Below, piece by piece: positions 35,668-47,409 of a stretch of 64,000 nucleotides of DNA. Origin of the DNA: Cornus controversa (Eukaryota > Streptophyta > Magnoliopsida > Cornales > Cornaceae); contig CM048854.1 of NCBI GenBank assembly GCA_026545225.1, positions 27,510,730 through 27,574,729 on the forward strand. Reading direction: 5' to 3'. A program made the translations under genes and the position numbers. The number at the start of each line of letters is the position of its first letter. The stretch's first letter is position 1. Under the pieces are notes generated by a model. It saw only the letters and a list, made by a program, of their open reading frames with translations, was not told where the DNA came from and ran no database searches.

Positions 35668-37680
35668 GTTGTGGGTTGCCTCATCGAGCATGATAACAAG
35701 ATCTTACTCTGCAAGTGAAAGATTCAACCATCTTATAGTCTTTGGTATGGAATTATATGAAAGTAAAATTAATCTGTCAAAGATAAAAAAGCACCTTTTG
35801 CTTCTTAAAAATAGTTCTTAAAGAAATCAAAAAAAGAATACATGTACAGGTAAAATACTTGCACTTATTCTGTTTTGAAATGAGATACCAGTGCCTTCAT
35901 TGTTAACCATGATCAATTAAATCATTTTTCTTAGGGGGCTGTACATGTAGGACTCTTCCTGCTGGTTACATGGAGATTGGTGAATCTGTTGTAGTAGGGG
36001 CAATCAAGGAAACATGGGAAGAAGCAGGTGCAGAAGTGGAAGTCCTGTCACCTTTTGCTCAATTGGATATCCCTCTTATAGGCCAAGTGAGGAGAAATAT
36101 CTCTTTGTTGACCTTATATGCACCACCTGCTAAATATGTGCATGTTTATTTGTCTCTTGTTTGGAGCAGACATACATAATTTTCTTGGCAAAGTTGAAAA
36201 GGCACCATTTTTCGCCTGGTCCAGAATCATCAGAATGTCGGCTGTTCTCTCTTGATGATATTCCTTTTGATTCTTTGGCATTTTCGTCAATGCTGGTTAC
36301 CTTAAAATTGGTAGGAGCTAGTTTTAAACCATATTATATTTTCTAAGTTAATTACTTTACTTTACTAATTTGTCATTTTCATTATTTCTTGTGTAGTACA
36401 TTGAAGATATAAAGGTTGGAGGACGCAAATTTCTCTATGGCACCATCAATAAAAGGTATTTTCAGTATCTATTAGCTTTGGGTGAACTTACTTGAGAGAA
36501 GGAAAAAGAAAAAACTGATGTTCTATTTATAGGTTGGTTTCTTGAAATAGATGAAAATACTAGAAAGTGGAAATTTTCATTTTTTGGTTAGAGAGAAAAC
36601 AATGATGTCGAGTCAATTTCAGTCTTATACCAATTATTTGCGTTTAGCTACCCAAATTTGTTATGTCATTTGCTTTGCAAAGGCCCTTCACTCTCGCAGA
36701 ATATAAAATTTGACAGTTGTACTAGGGTTACTGGTTCTGAAGTTGGTATTGATAGGGGTATGGAAGGAAGTTATGGTAGTGCTACCACTTAATTAGTTTC
36801 TTAATCTTTCAGTTCCTTTCTTAGCAGTGATTAGTTTCTTCTTCTTCTTCTTGATGGTGGTGGGAATTGGTTTTGAAGTTGGTGGTGGTGGTATGGGGCC
36901 ATGGCAGTTGCTCCTGTTGTAATGGTGAGATAGGTAAAAATGGAAGTCAAGCACTCAAGTTTCACTTTGAATAACATCATTGCCATTCTTCACTGGAAAA
37001 TGAGGGCTTATGCAATCTTAGAGAAGGCAGCTTGTTTGTGAGCTATCGTATAGCTTGGAGGATGATCATTTACTCTGTATATTCCTGTTAATGTAGTACA
37101 AGGAAATTTGGTTAATAAAATATTAATTTTTTTCTAACATACTTTAGAATTGTAGCTCATAGATAAGTTGTGTGTAGAAAAGAGGGAATGAGATGGTAGT
37201 ATAAAATTTATTTGGAAATCGGAACATGGATAGTGAAGCACTAAACTACTCTATGAGGAAACAGTGCTTAACTTTTGCACTTTTCTCCATTGGACTGCCA
37301 AGCTAAAGGAGAAAATCTAGTAAGATCAGTTTCGAACCTTGCGTTTTCCATGGTTTGGTTAAATTAACAGGCCTCTTAGTGTTTGCTTTCTTTGAATCAA
37401 TTTATTGTGTTCTTTTGGAATTTGTGTATGAAATGAGGAAGTGTGATTTTTCATGTAGGAGATTTAACCACCTCTAACAAGGATCCTGAGATGTTTTAGA
37501 TAAGTTATATTTTAACTTGTGATACTTTTTCTAGCCAAATAGTTGGTATAAAAGACATGTTGAACGTTTAAATTTATATTCTTAAAGAGTTCTGAGTCTT
37601 TTCTTATGGTTGTTGACAGGCCTGGCACAAGCCCTTCTGATATCTGTGCCTATACTCTCGATTATCACTTGCAGTCCTGA
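35668..37680 (+). pseudogene. Captured NUDT23-like Nudix hydrolase, exons of the catalytic half
   Basis: Five exons read in order with GT-AG junctions: 35,668-35,744, 35,951-36,086, 36,170-36,310, 36,397-36,455 and 37,620-37,680. They contain [29 protein letters not shown], the Nudix box through [45 protein letters not shown] and a natural end SPSDICAYTLDYHLQS. This matches plant NUDT23 (plastid ADP-ribose/FAD pyrophosphatase) from memory. Missing are the transit peptide and the zinc-ribbon exons. In the Nudix box the metal-binding glutamates remain, but the Arg of REUXEEXGU is Lys. One in-frame TGA in the first exon, where relatives have Arg, fits a CGA-to-TGA change. It lies inside CACTA-2, so it is a transposon-captured copy; the parental gene must be elsewhere. 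All junctions being intact suggests capture of genomic DNA, not a processed transcript. Confidence 0.9.
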
Positions 37681-37989
37681 CAAGATGGGATTCCTTCATA
37701 TTTGTATTGAAAAGAGAAGAATGAAGAGTGAGATACGTAATGTTCATTATTTAAATTATACTTTTCTCTATTTCATCACTGTAAGAGATCTTCTGGCATG
37801 ACATTTTGATGTTTGAGGCCATCAAACAACAGTTTCAGTGGTTCCATTACAATAAGATCCTTCATATATTTTCTGTTGATCACCCTCACATAATTCTGTT
37901 GATAAAGAATTTATCTCTATGCCTGTTGATAATTAGATGATTTTGATAAAATGTGTAGAAAATAACTTATCTCTCTCTCATCTTCATTT

Positions 37990-38100
37990 GCGATGCCAAT
38001 CCATAAAGAATGGATCCTCTTACAGCATATCTGTTATATTTCTTTGCTGGTGCAGTGGCTGGCCTAGTGATGTTAGAAAGTCAGAACTTGAAGGTTATGT
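37990..38100 (+). other. Possible further captured exon in CACTA-2
   Basis: An open stretch begins at ATG 38,010 with MDPLTAYLLYFFAGAVAGLV, a hydrophobic, membrane-like peptide, and then runs into T-rich intron-like DNA. I do not recognise it. It could be a captured exon or chance. Confidence 0.25.
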
Positions 38101-39299
38101 ATAAAGAGTCAACAAACATTTTACCATGTGTTTTCCTTCTAACTTATTGTGATTTTTTCTATTTTTCTCTAGTTTTAAGCCCTATTAGGGTCGATGTTTT
38201 AATTTTTCTCTCAACCAGTTTGTCATTTCATTGTGATATATTCTAGAGCTACGGGGTGACATTGTTTAGTGCATTTGTTTCCTAAGAAACAAACCTTGTT
38301 TTTTTGTTTAATTATTTTTGGTAAAAGTTAAGGAAAATAGGATGGTTAATATGCTTAATCCATCTCATATGTGTTCCTTTGATGATAGTAGGCAGTAGCA
38401 CACTATTATTTTCCCATGTGTTTACAACCAAAACAGAGCTTCATGGTCTCTTTCCAGATGATATATATATTGTTTTTGAGGCAGACTATAATGCAACTGA
38501 TGATCTTTGTAATTTCTTTTATCCCTCAGGTCTTGTACTTAATCCCCAAAGTCGAATGGACATGGAGTAATTGAAGAGCCAAGATTGCATAGAGGCTACT
38601 AAAGTGGCAAAAGGTATGGTTTTCCTCTACTGTTTACATAAATGTTTCATCTATAATAAATATAAAAGGATCACCACTTACAAACTAACTAGAGAGAGAG
38701 AGAGCTCCACATGGGTCCTTGTCTTTTGCTGTCATTTCAGCTTTACAGCTATAAGCAAGAAAAAGAGGATGAAGAAAAGTTAAATGGAGGATTTTTATAT
38801 TTTATTTTTTTAGTCTGAGATTTGAATTCATGTGGGCTTTATTAATGAAACAATAACAAGGAGGGAGAGGTGGATGAGAGAGAGAGAGTGACCAGGTCAA
38901 AAAGAAAGTTAAGTGAGGAATCAAAATATCATCCACCTAAAGTCCCTGCTCATCATATTATTCTACAATTATTAGTGTTGGGAAGACACTGCCCTCATTA
39001 TAACTAGTCCTTAGGGAATAGCTGTACTCTATTTGGTCTTGAAGAAATAGCACACACACACACTCTCTCTCTCTATATATATGTGTATATTTATATATGT
39101 AAATGTATACACTATACATAATTATCTTTTCAAATTTCTCATAATTTTTCATACTTTTTTTTCCATTTTCTTTTCAAATTTCATCCAATGGCTCTTTATC
39201 TCTTAATATTAATTTATTTGGTTCTTTTTTAAATTTTTCTTAATCATAACTTAGTTTGTTCTAGTAATTTTGTACTTGTAGTTGTTTGATTGTATCTCC

Positions 39300-39664
39300 T
39301 CTAAAAGGAGGGCAGAAATAGCAGAGGAAAAAAGTGAAAAAATGGCAGAGGAACTAGCAAACGTGTAGCAACAGTTGGAGGAACTAGTGACCGTGCGGGA
39401 ACAATTGCAAAAAATTACCAAAGTGAAGGAGATGATGCGTACGCAACAACAACAACCTCCACCATGGTTCCACCATTATCAGCAAGCTTCAGATTTTGAA
39501 CAGCAGCATGCAGCACCAAGGTATCCCCAACCGCCACCATGGTGGCAGTATCAGCAGCCACCACCATGGTTCCAAATTTCTCAACAGCCCCAATCAACAC
39601 CAACACCAATGACCTCAGAGTCAGCCCCAACACTAACACCTCATTCAGCACCAACACCACCTTA
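39300..39664 (+). pseudogene. CACTA transposase-like tail (coiled coil plus Pro/Trp/Gln repeat)
   Basis: The frame first encodes a charged helical segment (AEIAEEKSEKMAEELANV, then QLEELVTVREQLQKI), then a compositionally odd tail with repeats PPPWFHH, PPPWWQY, PPPWFQI separated by glutamines, ending in Thr/Pro-rich sequence and a stop at 39,662-39,664. A coiled coil followed by a low-complexity Q/P tail just before the right subterminal repeats is where the plant Ptta/En/Spm-type (TNPA-like) protein ends (family knowledge). One stop lies in the helical part. It is the only transposase remnant recognised in this element. Confidence 0.5.
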
Positions 39665-40009
39665 ATTTTGGATTTGCTTTTGTAGTCTTTATTTTGTTCT
39701 ATCTTGGATCTATATTGTTCAATGCATGCTTGTTTTATTTCAAGATAGACAAATTTGTTTAGTATAGGTTTTGTTTTGTTTTCTTGGATGTTGAATTAGC
39801 TAGCTTATTGGTTTTATTTATAAAAAAGTCTTAATGAATTGTTATGTAATTTATGCAATATTTATTTAATATTGTTATATATATAATTTATTTTAAATTT
39901 TGATATTAATATATATTTTATATTATTATTGGTTTAAGAAATGTAAATTAATAAATCAAGCAAATTATAAAAAAAAAAATTAAGCAAAATATATAAATTA
40001 AAAAAAAAT

Positions 40010-40280
40010 TATTTGTGGTATTAGGGATAGTCTAAATGTAGGCATTAGGAACAGGATAGACCGTTGCTAATACGCACGCGTATTAGTGACAGATCCTCAT
40101 TGTCACTAATAGTCCAGTTATTAGTGACGGTCAAAATCGTCACTAATATATCACTTTTTTGTGACGGTACAACTTGATCGTCACTAATGACTTTTCGCGA
40201 CGCCACTTTTTGTGACGGTCTGATTTAAGCATTAGCGACGGTTTTATAATTTTTAGTGACGAATTTGACTATCGCTAAAG
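40010..40280. repeat. Right subterminal repeats of CACTA-2
   Basis: At least eight 'ttagtgacggtc/gaccgtcactaat' motifs in both orientations precede the right terminus, more regular than those on the left. Confidence 0.85.
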
Positions 40281-40298
40281 CCCTGATTTCTTGTAGTG

Positions 40299-40830
40299 CA
40301 TTCGGCTAGCTATGCCTTAGCCAATTTTATTCTTTTGAGATGCTTGGCTAGTCATGCCGAGGCTTTTCTGGCGTTCGGCTAGCCATGCCTTAGCCAATTT
40401 ATTCTTTTGTGATGCTTGGATAGTCATGCCGAGGCTTTTCTGGCGTTCGACTAGTCAAGCCTTGGCCATTTTTATTCTTTTGCGATGCTCGACTAGTCAT
40501 GTCGAGATTTTTCTGGCATTCGGCTAGCCATGTCTTAACCAATTTTATTCTTTTGAGATGCTCAGCTAGTCATGCCGAGGCTTTTCTATTCATTATGGCG
40601 CTTGGTTAGCCATGCCTGAGCCAATTTTGTTCTTTTGAGATGCTCGGCTAGTCATGCCGAGGCTTTTCTATTTATTTATGGCGCTCGACTAGCCATGCCT
40701 TGGCCAATTTTGTTCTTTTGTGATGCTCGACTAGTTATGCCAAGGCTTTTTTGGTGTTCGGTTAGCCATGCTTTAGCCAATTTTATTTTTTGTGATGCTC
40801 GGCTAGTCATGCTAAGCCATTTTGGAAAAG
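40299..40830. repeat. Copy B tandem array, right part
   Basis: Continues the 80-bp bipartite array ('cggctagtcatgccgaggc' and 'cggctagccatgccttagcc' halves) after CACTA-2, about six to seven units. Units vary in the spacer ('tctggcgttcg' or 'tatttatttatggcgctcg'). Confidence 0.9.
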
Positions 40831-40959
40831 ATGGTCAAGACAGTTGGATTGAGATTTGATATATTAGTCTAGGATAGTATTTTCACTAATTTGATGCGGG
40901 ATCTTTAGTCCGCATAAGTTTTATTGATTTAGGAGGAATAGGTCTATAGGGGTTCATAT

Positions 40960-43900
40960 ATAGTACCTTTTCAGATGCATTGCATTCCATGGATTTTGGA
41001 CAATGGCTCCATCACCATGTGCCTTCTACAATCTGTAAAATTCCCTTTCAATAACTTCAGTTACTTCATATGGCCCCTTCCAAATTGCTGCCAGTTTGCC
41101 AGCGTTCAGTTCTTTAGTATTGTTGGTCACTTTTCGCAATACCTAATCTCCTTGTTCGAATGTCTGAGGCTTGACCTTTTTATTGTAGACATTGCGAAGG
41201 CTTTGCTGGTATGCTGCCAATCTGATCTGTGCGACTTCTCTTTTTTCCTCAAGCAAGTCTAGCTCGTGTTTGAGCCGTTGGTTGTTTTCTTATTCTTCGA
41301 ACATCTTAGTTCTTAAGGTGGCAACACCGAGTTCTATTGTCACCACGGCCTCAGTTCCATATGCCATACTGAAGGGGTTGTTCCCGACTAGTCGTCGAGG
41401 GGTGGTTCTGTAGGCCCACAACACGTTCGACAGCTCTTCAAGCTAGCGACCTTCTATGTTTTCCAATTTCTTCTTGATATTGGCGAAAATAGTCTTGTTC
41501 GTGATTTCGGCCTGTCCATTCCCCTGGCAATACGACATTGAAGAAAGTTTCTGATTTATCCCATATTTTGTGAAAAATCTTTGGACAGACTGGTTATCCA
41601 GGTTTTTCCCATTCTTTATGACTCTCGACGTTGAGATGCCAAAATGACATATAATGTTATTCCAGATAAATTTTCTCTTGGGAGTGGCTAGAAGGATGTA
41701 CTTCTTTTTCTGGGCTGCAGTCGGTAGAGGACCCACCGCGTCCATTCCCCATTGGGCGAAGGGCCATGGACTGGCCATCGGGTTTAGAGTTCCCGACGGT
41801 TGGTGCAGTAATGTTTTTGGCACTTATGGTAGTTTCTGGAGTATTCTGTCGCATCACGCGACATGAACGGCCAAAAGTATCCCAGTGTCAGAGTTTTGTG
41901 AGCTAGAGATCTTCCTCCCGAGTGGTTCCCGTAAACTCCCTCGTGGATTTCCCTCAAAATTTTTCTAGCTTCTGATGAAGTTAGAAATTGGAGTAATAGA
42001 CCTGAATATGATCTCCTGTAGAGGTAACTGTTGACGATGAAATATTTGGCCAACTTCATTTTGAGTTTCTTGGCTTCTTCTTTTTGTTCTGGAAGGATTT
42101 CCTCCTTCAGATATGCCTCTATCAGATCCATCCAGGCTCTTGTCGAATAACGACTAACTGGTGACATTTCCCGATACTTGGTTTATCTAGTTCCACTATG
42201 GGGGATATCCTAGTCAAATAGTCGTCTGCGTATGAGGCTGAGCAGGCAAACCGATCTGCCTCTTCGTTCTTCTCCCGAGGAATGTGACTGAGTTCTACTT
42301 TGTCGAACCCCTTCAATTCTTCGATTACTGCTTCTCGATAAGCATTCATCTTATCTTCCTTCGTCTGATATTCTTCACTAACCTGGTTCACAATCAACTG
42401 AGTATCGCTGAATATGGATAATCTTTTTACCTGCAAGGATTTCACCAATTGAAGGCATGCGATGATAGCCTCATGATATTCAGCCACGTTATTTGAGGCT
42501 TTAAAGTTGAATCTTACGGCTTGGAGTGTCATCCCGTCTGGGGTTTTAACTTTGATTCCTCCCCAGATCCTGTTTAGCTCGCCGATCTGTCTACGTAGAC
42601 TTCCCATGCTTCTTCATCAAAATCCACCTCTTTATCTTCTGGCTCGTACTCTAATAAGAATTCAGCCAACACTTGTCCCTTTATTGTTGTTCTGGGCTCA
42701 AAATGGATGTCATAGGAGCAAAGCTACATTGCCCATTTCATCAGTCTTTTGTCATATCTGGCTCGCTGAGGATTGTCCTAAGGGGGAAAGTTGTTGGTAC
42801 AATTATTGTGTGGGACTCGAAGTAGTGCCTTAATTTCTTCTTTGTATAAACGAGGGCTATGATCAGCTTTTCTATCTTGGAGTACCTTCGTTCTGCATCG
42901 GCTATTGTCTTATGGATGTTTTGGACACGACAAGGTACAGATACAGAGACTCGCCATCTTTTAGGATTGAGAGGATTGGGGGCGTGGTCATGTATTCCTT
43001 CAGTTTCTTTAGTGCTTTTGATTGATCTTCACCCCATAGGTCTTTTCCTTTCTTTTTGATAATATCAAAGAATGGTTTGCACTTGTCCAAAAGTTGAGAT
43101 ATGAATCAACTTAGTGCTGCTATTCGTCCAGTTTGGACTTACACTTCCCTACAAGTTTTTGGTTCAGAGCTTTGAATAATCGCTGACGTTTGTGCTGGGC
43201 TTATCTTGATTCCCGTTTGGCTGGCCATGTGACAGAGGAACTGTCCTGACAAAATTTTGAACACTTCACTGGATTCAACTTCATGTGAGATTTTTTGAGG
43301 ACCTTGAACACTTCCTATAAGTGTTTTAGGTGGTTTTTCGTCTTCCTACTTTTGACCACCATGTCGTCGATATAAGCTTCTACTGTGGTCCCGATTTGAT
43401 CCTTAAAGATTCGATTGACCATGCGTTGGTAGGTTGCTCTAGCATTTTTCAACCCGAAGGGCATTACCTTGTAATAATAGGTTCCACCCTCAGTGATGAA
43501 CGATGTCTTCTCTTCATCATTCAGATTCATCGGGCTCTAGTTATAGCCTGAATAAGCATCTAAAAACGTCAGTCGCTCATAACTGGCCGTTGCATATACC
43601 ATTTGATTGATCTTCAGAAGGGGGTAGCAGTCCTTTGGGCATGCCTTATTCAGGTTTGTGAAGTTATTGCATACTATCCATTTTCCATTCTTCTTTCTTA
43701 CCACCACCACATTTGAGAGCCATTCTGGATATCTCACTTCTTTTATGAAACCTGCTTGTACCAGCCAATTGACCCCCTCTGCGATAATTCTATTTCTCTC
43801 TGGGGCGAATCTTCTTTAGTTTTGCTTAACCGGGATGCTCGTTGGATCCACGTCCAGGCTGTGGTTTGCCAGAACTAGATCTATGTCAGTCATGTCGAGA

Positions 43901-46100
43901 TAGCTCCGTGTGAACACATTCGTATTTTCTTTGAGTAAACTAACTAGCTCATTTTTCTCACAATCTGGCAAGAATGACCTGATTCGGGCGTTCTGATCTT
44001 GTCCCGATTTTCTGAGCTGGATTTCTTGGAGTGGTTCCACTACCTGAACAGATTCCTCGTCTTCCTCCCCCTCAGGCACGCCGTGCTTCTGTGATTGCTA
44101 TTGGGGATCGACGTCCATACTGACTTTGTCACCCTTTGGCACGAGCTTGATTGCCAGTGAGTAACATTCTTTTGCTACCACCTGATCGCCAAGAAGATCT
44201 ACCATTGTTTTTTCGTTCAGAGTCTAGCATCTCATCACCTGATACAAGGTAGATGGAATTCCATGTATCCTGTGGATCCACCCCTCCCCAAAATGAGGTT
44301 GTAGGAGGAGTGAACATCTGCTATTACGAACTCTTCTTTCAAAGTCCTTTGTACAGCTGTTACTGATTGTCAGATTATTCCGATTAGGGTGACCTTGTTT
44401 CCATCGAACCCTACAAGTGGACTTTATGCCGATTGGATTTGATCGGACCCGATTCCTATTTGCTCGTAAACTTTGATTATCATTATGTTGGCGTTTGATC
44501 TTGCATCAATGAGCACTCTTTTAATTCAGCAATTCGAGCACGCTCTAAATTCGCCAATTCTCCACCAAGAGATTGACAAGTAGTGGGTCCTTATAGGGTA
44601 ACTGTACTCTCATGAGGTCTGGATCTCTAAAGGTGATCTAAACACCAACTCCTTTGTCTAGAATTAAGTTGACCTATCCTAACTTTTGTAGTTTCTTTGC
44701 TTGGCGGAGATGTGACTTGCTTGTGCCTTGGTCTTCTTGAGTCACGTAGCCGTGTATAGTGTTGATTGTTCTAACTAGATTTAAAATCTGGTTTGCCCCT
44801 CTGTGTTCAACTATCGAATGTTCATTCCGTTTGGGCTGCTATTTTATTTCATATTCGGCCAGCCCACCTTTCGCTATGATCGCCTTCATCTGTCCCCTCA
44901 GATTCCGGCATTCGTTGGTGGTATGTCCGTAATTTTGGTGGAAGGCACAGTGTTTGTTTCAATCTCTGTGCTCAGTTGGAGTCCGGATTGGGGTGGCATT
45001 TTGGAATATATCTCTGCCCTTGTTCTCCTGGTAGAGTTTTGCCAAGGAACACTTTAGAGGAGTAAACCTATTTTCGAATCTGGGCTTCTTCTCTGGATTC
45101 ATTGGAACGGGGGGAGCTCTGGTCTGGCCTCTCGGTTTATTCATCTTTTCTTTGGATTGAGCATTGATACTTACCAAGGCCAATCTCTACTGACATAATG
45201 CTTCATCCTCTTCAAGGCTGAGGTACCCATGTGCCTTGGCGTTCAGATCTCCCATAGTTTTGGGAGGTTTTTTTTGACTAGGGAGGAGTGAAGTTTTGAA
45301 CCCGGGATCATGGCTACTTTGAAGGCGTCCATCGCTACGGCCTGGTCACAACCGTTGATCAAAGACATTTCCAAATTGAATCTGTTCATGAAGGATTTTA
45401 GAGTTTCTTCTTTTACCTGCCTGATGGTGAAGAGTGACAATTTGGTCTTTTTGTCAATGATTTTTGATGTATTGGGCGATAAAGATCTCGTACAGCTTTT
45501 TTTGAATTGGGGATCGTGCTTGTTAGCTGCTGTTTGAACCAGGTCAAAGCGACTCCTGTCAAACTAGTCAAAAAGACTTTGCACATAAGGTTCTCGTCCC
45601 CGGCATGCAACAACATTCTCTGCTACACGTGGTATAGATGGTCGACGGCAGTCGTTCAATCAAAGCCTGTAAAACTTGGGAGTACGAACTTCCTTGGGTT
45701 TGGTGACCTTCATATCTCTTTTGTGAAGGGAGATTGAACTACCCTGCTAGTCAGTGCTGCCAGGTCCGCTGGGGTCTGGTTCTTCAAATCTTTGATGTCA
45801 GCATTGACTTTCTCTAGTCATTCAGCGATTGCATCGAACTGGACGTTCGGGTTGAGGTTGTGATGCTCCGATCGGGCTGGATGCTCTACTTTTTCATGAG
45901 CCGAGTCATGTTCCTCTGAGCCCGGCTATTCGGGTGAGGGCTCCTCGAGCTATTTTCTTGTGAGTCGAGCTAGCTTCTCTTGAAGTAGATCGTTACGCTT
46001 GTTGGATTCTTCCAACTGTTGTCGTAGCTCTTGCAAGATCTACTCCTGTGTATAATTTTGTTCCATCGCTCGACTTTGGGTAGGTGATTGCTGTCGTATT
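40960..46100 (-). pseudogene. Gag-pol region of copy B, broken
   Basis: Minus strand. Recognisable in reading order are gag (about 46,100 to 44,850, with FMNRFNLEMSLINGCDQAVA), the protease region, reverse transcriptase (with LSNVVVVRKKNGKW and AYIDDMVVKS), the second RNase H (with FKASNNVAEYHEAI), the integrase zinc finger (with GVYGNHSGGRSL) and the integrase core and tail. It matches copy C domain by domain. Dozens of breaks: a fossil. Confidence 0.85.
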
Positions 46101-46185
46101 ATGGTTCCCGAACGTAATTATACTGGCATGAATCTCTAAAGAATTTTCAAGTACTTCGTTCCCACAGATGAAACCAAAGTATAAC

Positions 46186-46547
46186 TGCAAGAAATTTTCC
46201 AAAGAAAATTCGGAATGCTTACTTTACACTAAAAAGAAAGTCTTATTCCTTTCCTCCAAAAAACGTCCTTTACATTGTGGCTTTGCCAATTCTTTTATAA
46301 TGTTTCTTTTGATCACTGATGTTTTGCCTATGATCGTTTCATGATTAATGGGAAAACGTGATGTTCTCCTTGTTCTGGGTAATTTCTCATTGTGAATCTG
46401 ATTTCAACTGTTATTTGAGCTTGATAGCTAATTTTTAGTATTGATGGATTACGTGGGCCCACTTGGGTGATGCGGCTATCAGGTGTTTGGTTTATCTTGA
46501 GTTCCACATGTCATCTTCTGGTTAGTGGGATTTTTTTCCCTCTTACA
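46186..46547 (-). repeat. 5' LTR of copy B
   Basis: Full-length partner of 28,876-29,236, running from TGCAAGAAATTTTCC to ..CCCTCTTACA, followed by gtatg. About 43 differences in roughly 360 bases by hand count. Confidence 0.9.
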
Positions 46548-47409
46548 GTATGTAATCATTTATGTATGACATTAGAATGCAACAATTGGTTACCCTTGAA
46601 TTTTATTTTTATTTTTATTTATTTATATTATTTTTGGAAAGACATTTCTACTAGGGGTGCACAAAGAATTGGTGGAACTGAACTGTAGCTGAATAAAACC
46701 ATTCAGTACGGTTCTAGTTCCAAATTTTAAGACACGTTTACTACAATGTGAACATTTCCCATACAGTAAAATCCTCTGCATTTGTGGGTCATCCCTTTGT
46801 AACTTGGACATGTAAGTCGTTGGTAAATCAATCAACTCCTAAGGAAGTGAATTCAGCATCCTCTGTTTTAAATTTCTCCAAATAACTATATAGTAAGATT
46901 ACAAAACTGTAATCTCTAGTAATCTTCATGTGTTATGAAATTGAGGGAGAAAGAAACTATCATTTTGCAGCGATTTCTTCTCAATTTTATATACATGTAA
47001 ACTCCGGGATAGGGAAGCAGCAGCAAGTGGATTGTAATAGAATCATTCACGTGGTTTGAGTAGGCTTTGAAGTTTATTACATGTAATTCACATGGTTTTC
47101 TCAGGACGTGCGGCGGTCCATATACCAACAAAGAAAAAAGTGATGCAAAAAGCAACATTCCAAGAAAGAAACTTGGCTGACTTCCACTACCGAATACCAC
47201 CCAGAGGTCCAATTCATAAGCAAAAACCAGAAAAGCCAAACGTATTTGGATATTACAAGCAAAACTAAAAAGTTACTCAATAATGAAAGCATCAGAATTG
47301 AATATTAGCCACCCAAGTCTTGTGATCAGCTTTCTACTAGGCATCACATACTAATTATGTAATTATGAAAAACACGGGTTCTTTTTGAGTCATTGGGCGC
47401 TAAGTCACA
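46548..47409. other. Intergenic DNA downstream of the DUF295 gene
   Basis: AT-rich DNA without an exon. A small 'aggggtgcacaaagaattgg' motif near 46,654 looks like an old transposon end. The minus-strand frames at 46,916-47,292 are hydrophobic but have no recognisable domain and lie in the probable 3' flank of the DUF295 gene. Confidence 0.45.

Larger units (their letters stand above)
32022..40298 (+). mobile_element. CACTA-2, En/Spm-type transposon with captured host exons
   Basis: Ends are CACTATAAGAATTAGGC on the left and its partner GCCCTGATTTCTTGTAGTG on the right, with an exact CAT target duplication (32,019-32,021 and 40,299-40,301). Length is 8,277 bp. Subterminal repeats of 'ttagtgacggtc' type occur at both ends (about 32,030-32,210 and 40,010-40,280). 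Inside are a C/T-rich leader (32,280-32,520), an orphan lysine-rich exon (34,179-34,250), a NUDT23-like multi-exon piece (35,668-37,680) and a transposase-like tail (39,300-39,664). All of these point rightwards, so the element is given plus orientation. No TNPD-like catalytic transposase is seen, so it is probably non-autonomous. It sits in the tandem repeat of copy B and is therefore younger than copy B. Confidence 0.95.
28876..46547 (-). mobile_element. Tat-type Ty3/gypsy element, copy B, with both LTRs
   Basis: LTRs at 28,876-29,236 (3') and 46,186-46,547 (5') bound an element on the minus strand. The flanks gtaag and gtatg are a one-mismatch target duplication. Left to right: antisense gene block (29,509-31,573), tandem repeat split by CACTA-2 (31,720-32,021 and 40,299-40,830), integrase (about 40,960-42,170), RNase H (about 42,120-42,660), reverse transcriptase (about 42,780-43,850), protease region (about 44,120-44,560) and gag (about 44,850-46,100). 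Without CACTA-2 it is about 9.4 kb. By my hand count the two LTRs differ at about one base in eight, so it is an old insertion. It is broken in dozens of places. Confidence 0.9.

Noticed and set aside
46100-46185. Primer-binding site of copy B
   Set aside because: No tRNA-complementary sequence directly inside the 5' LTR could be recognised with confidence.
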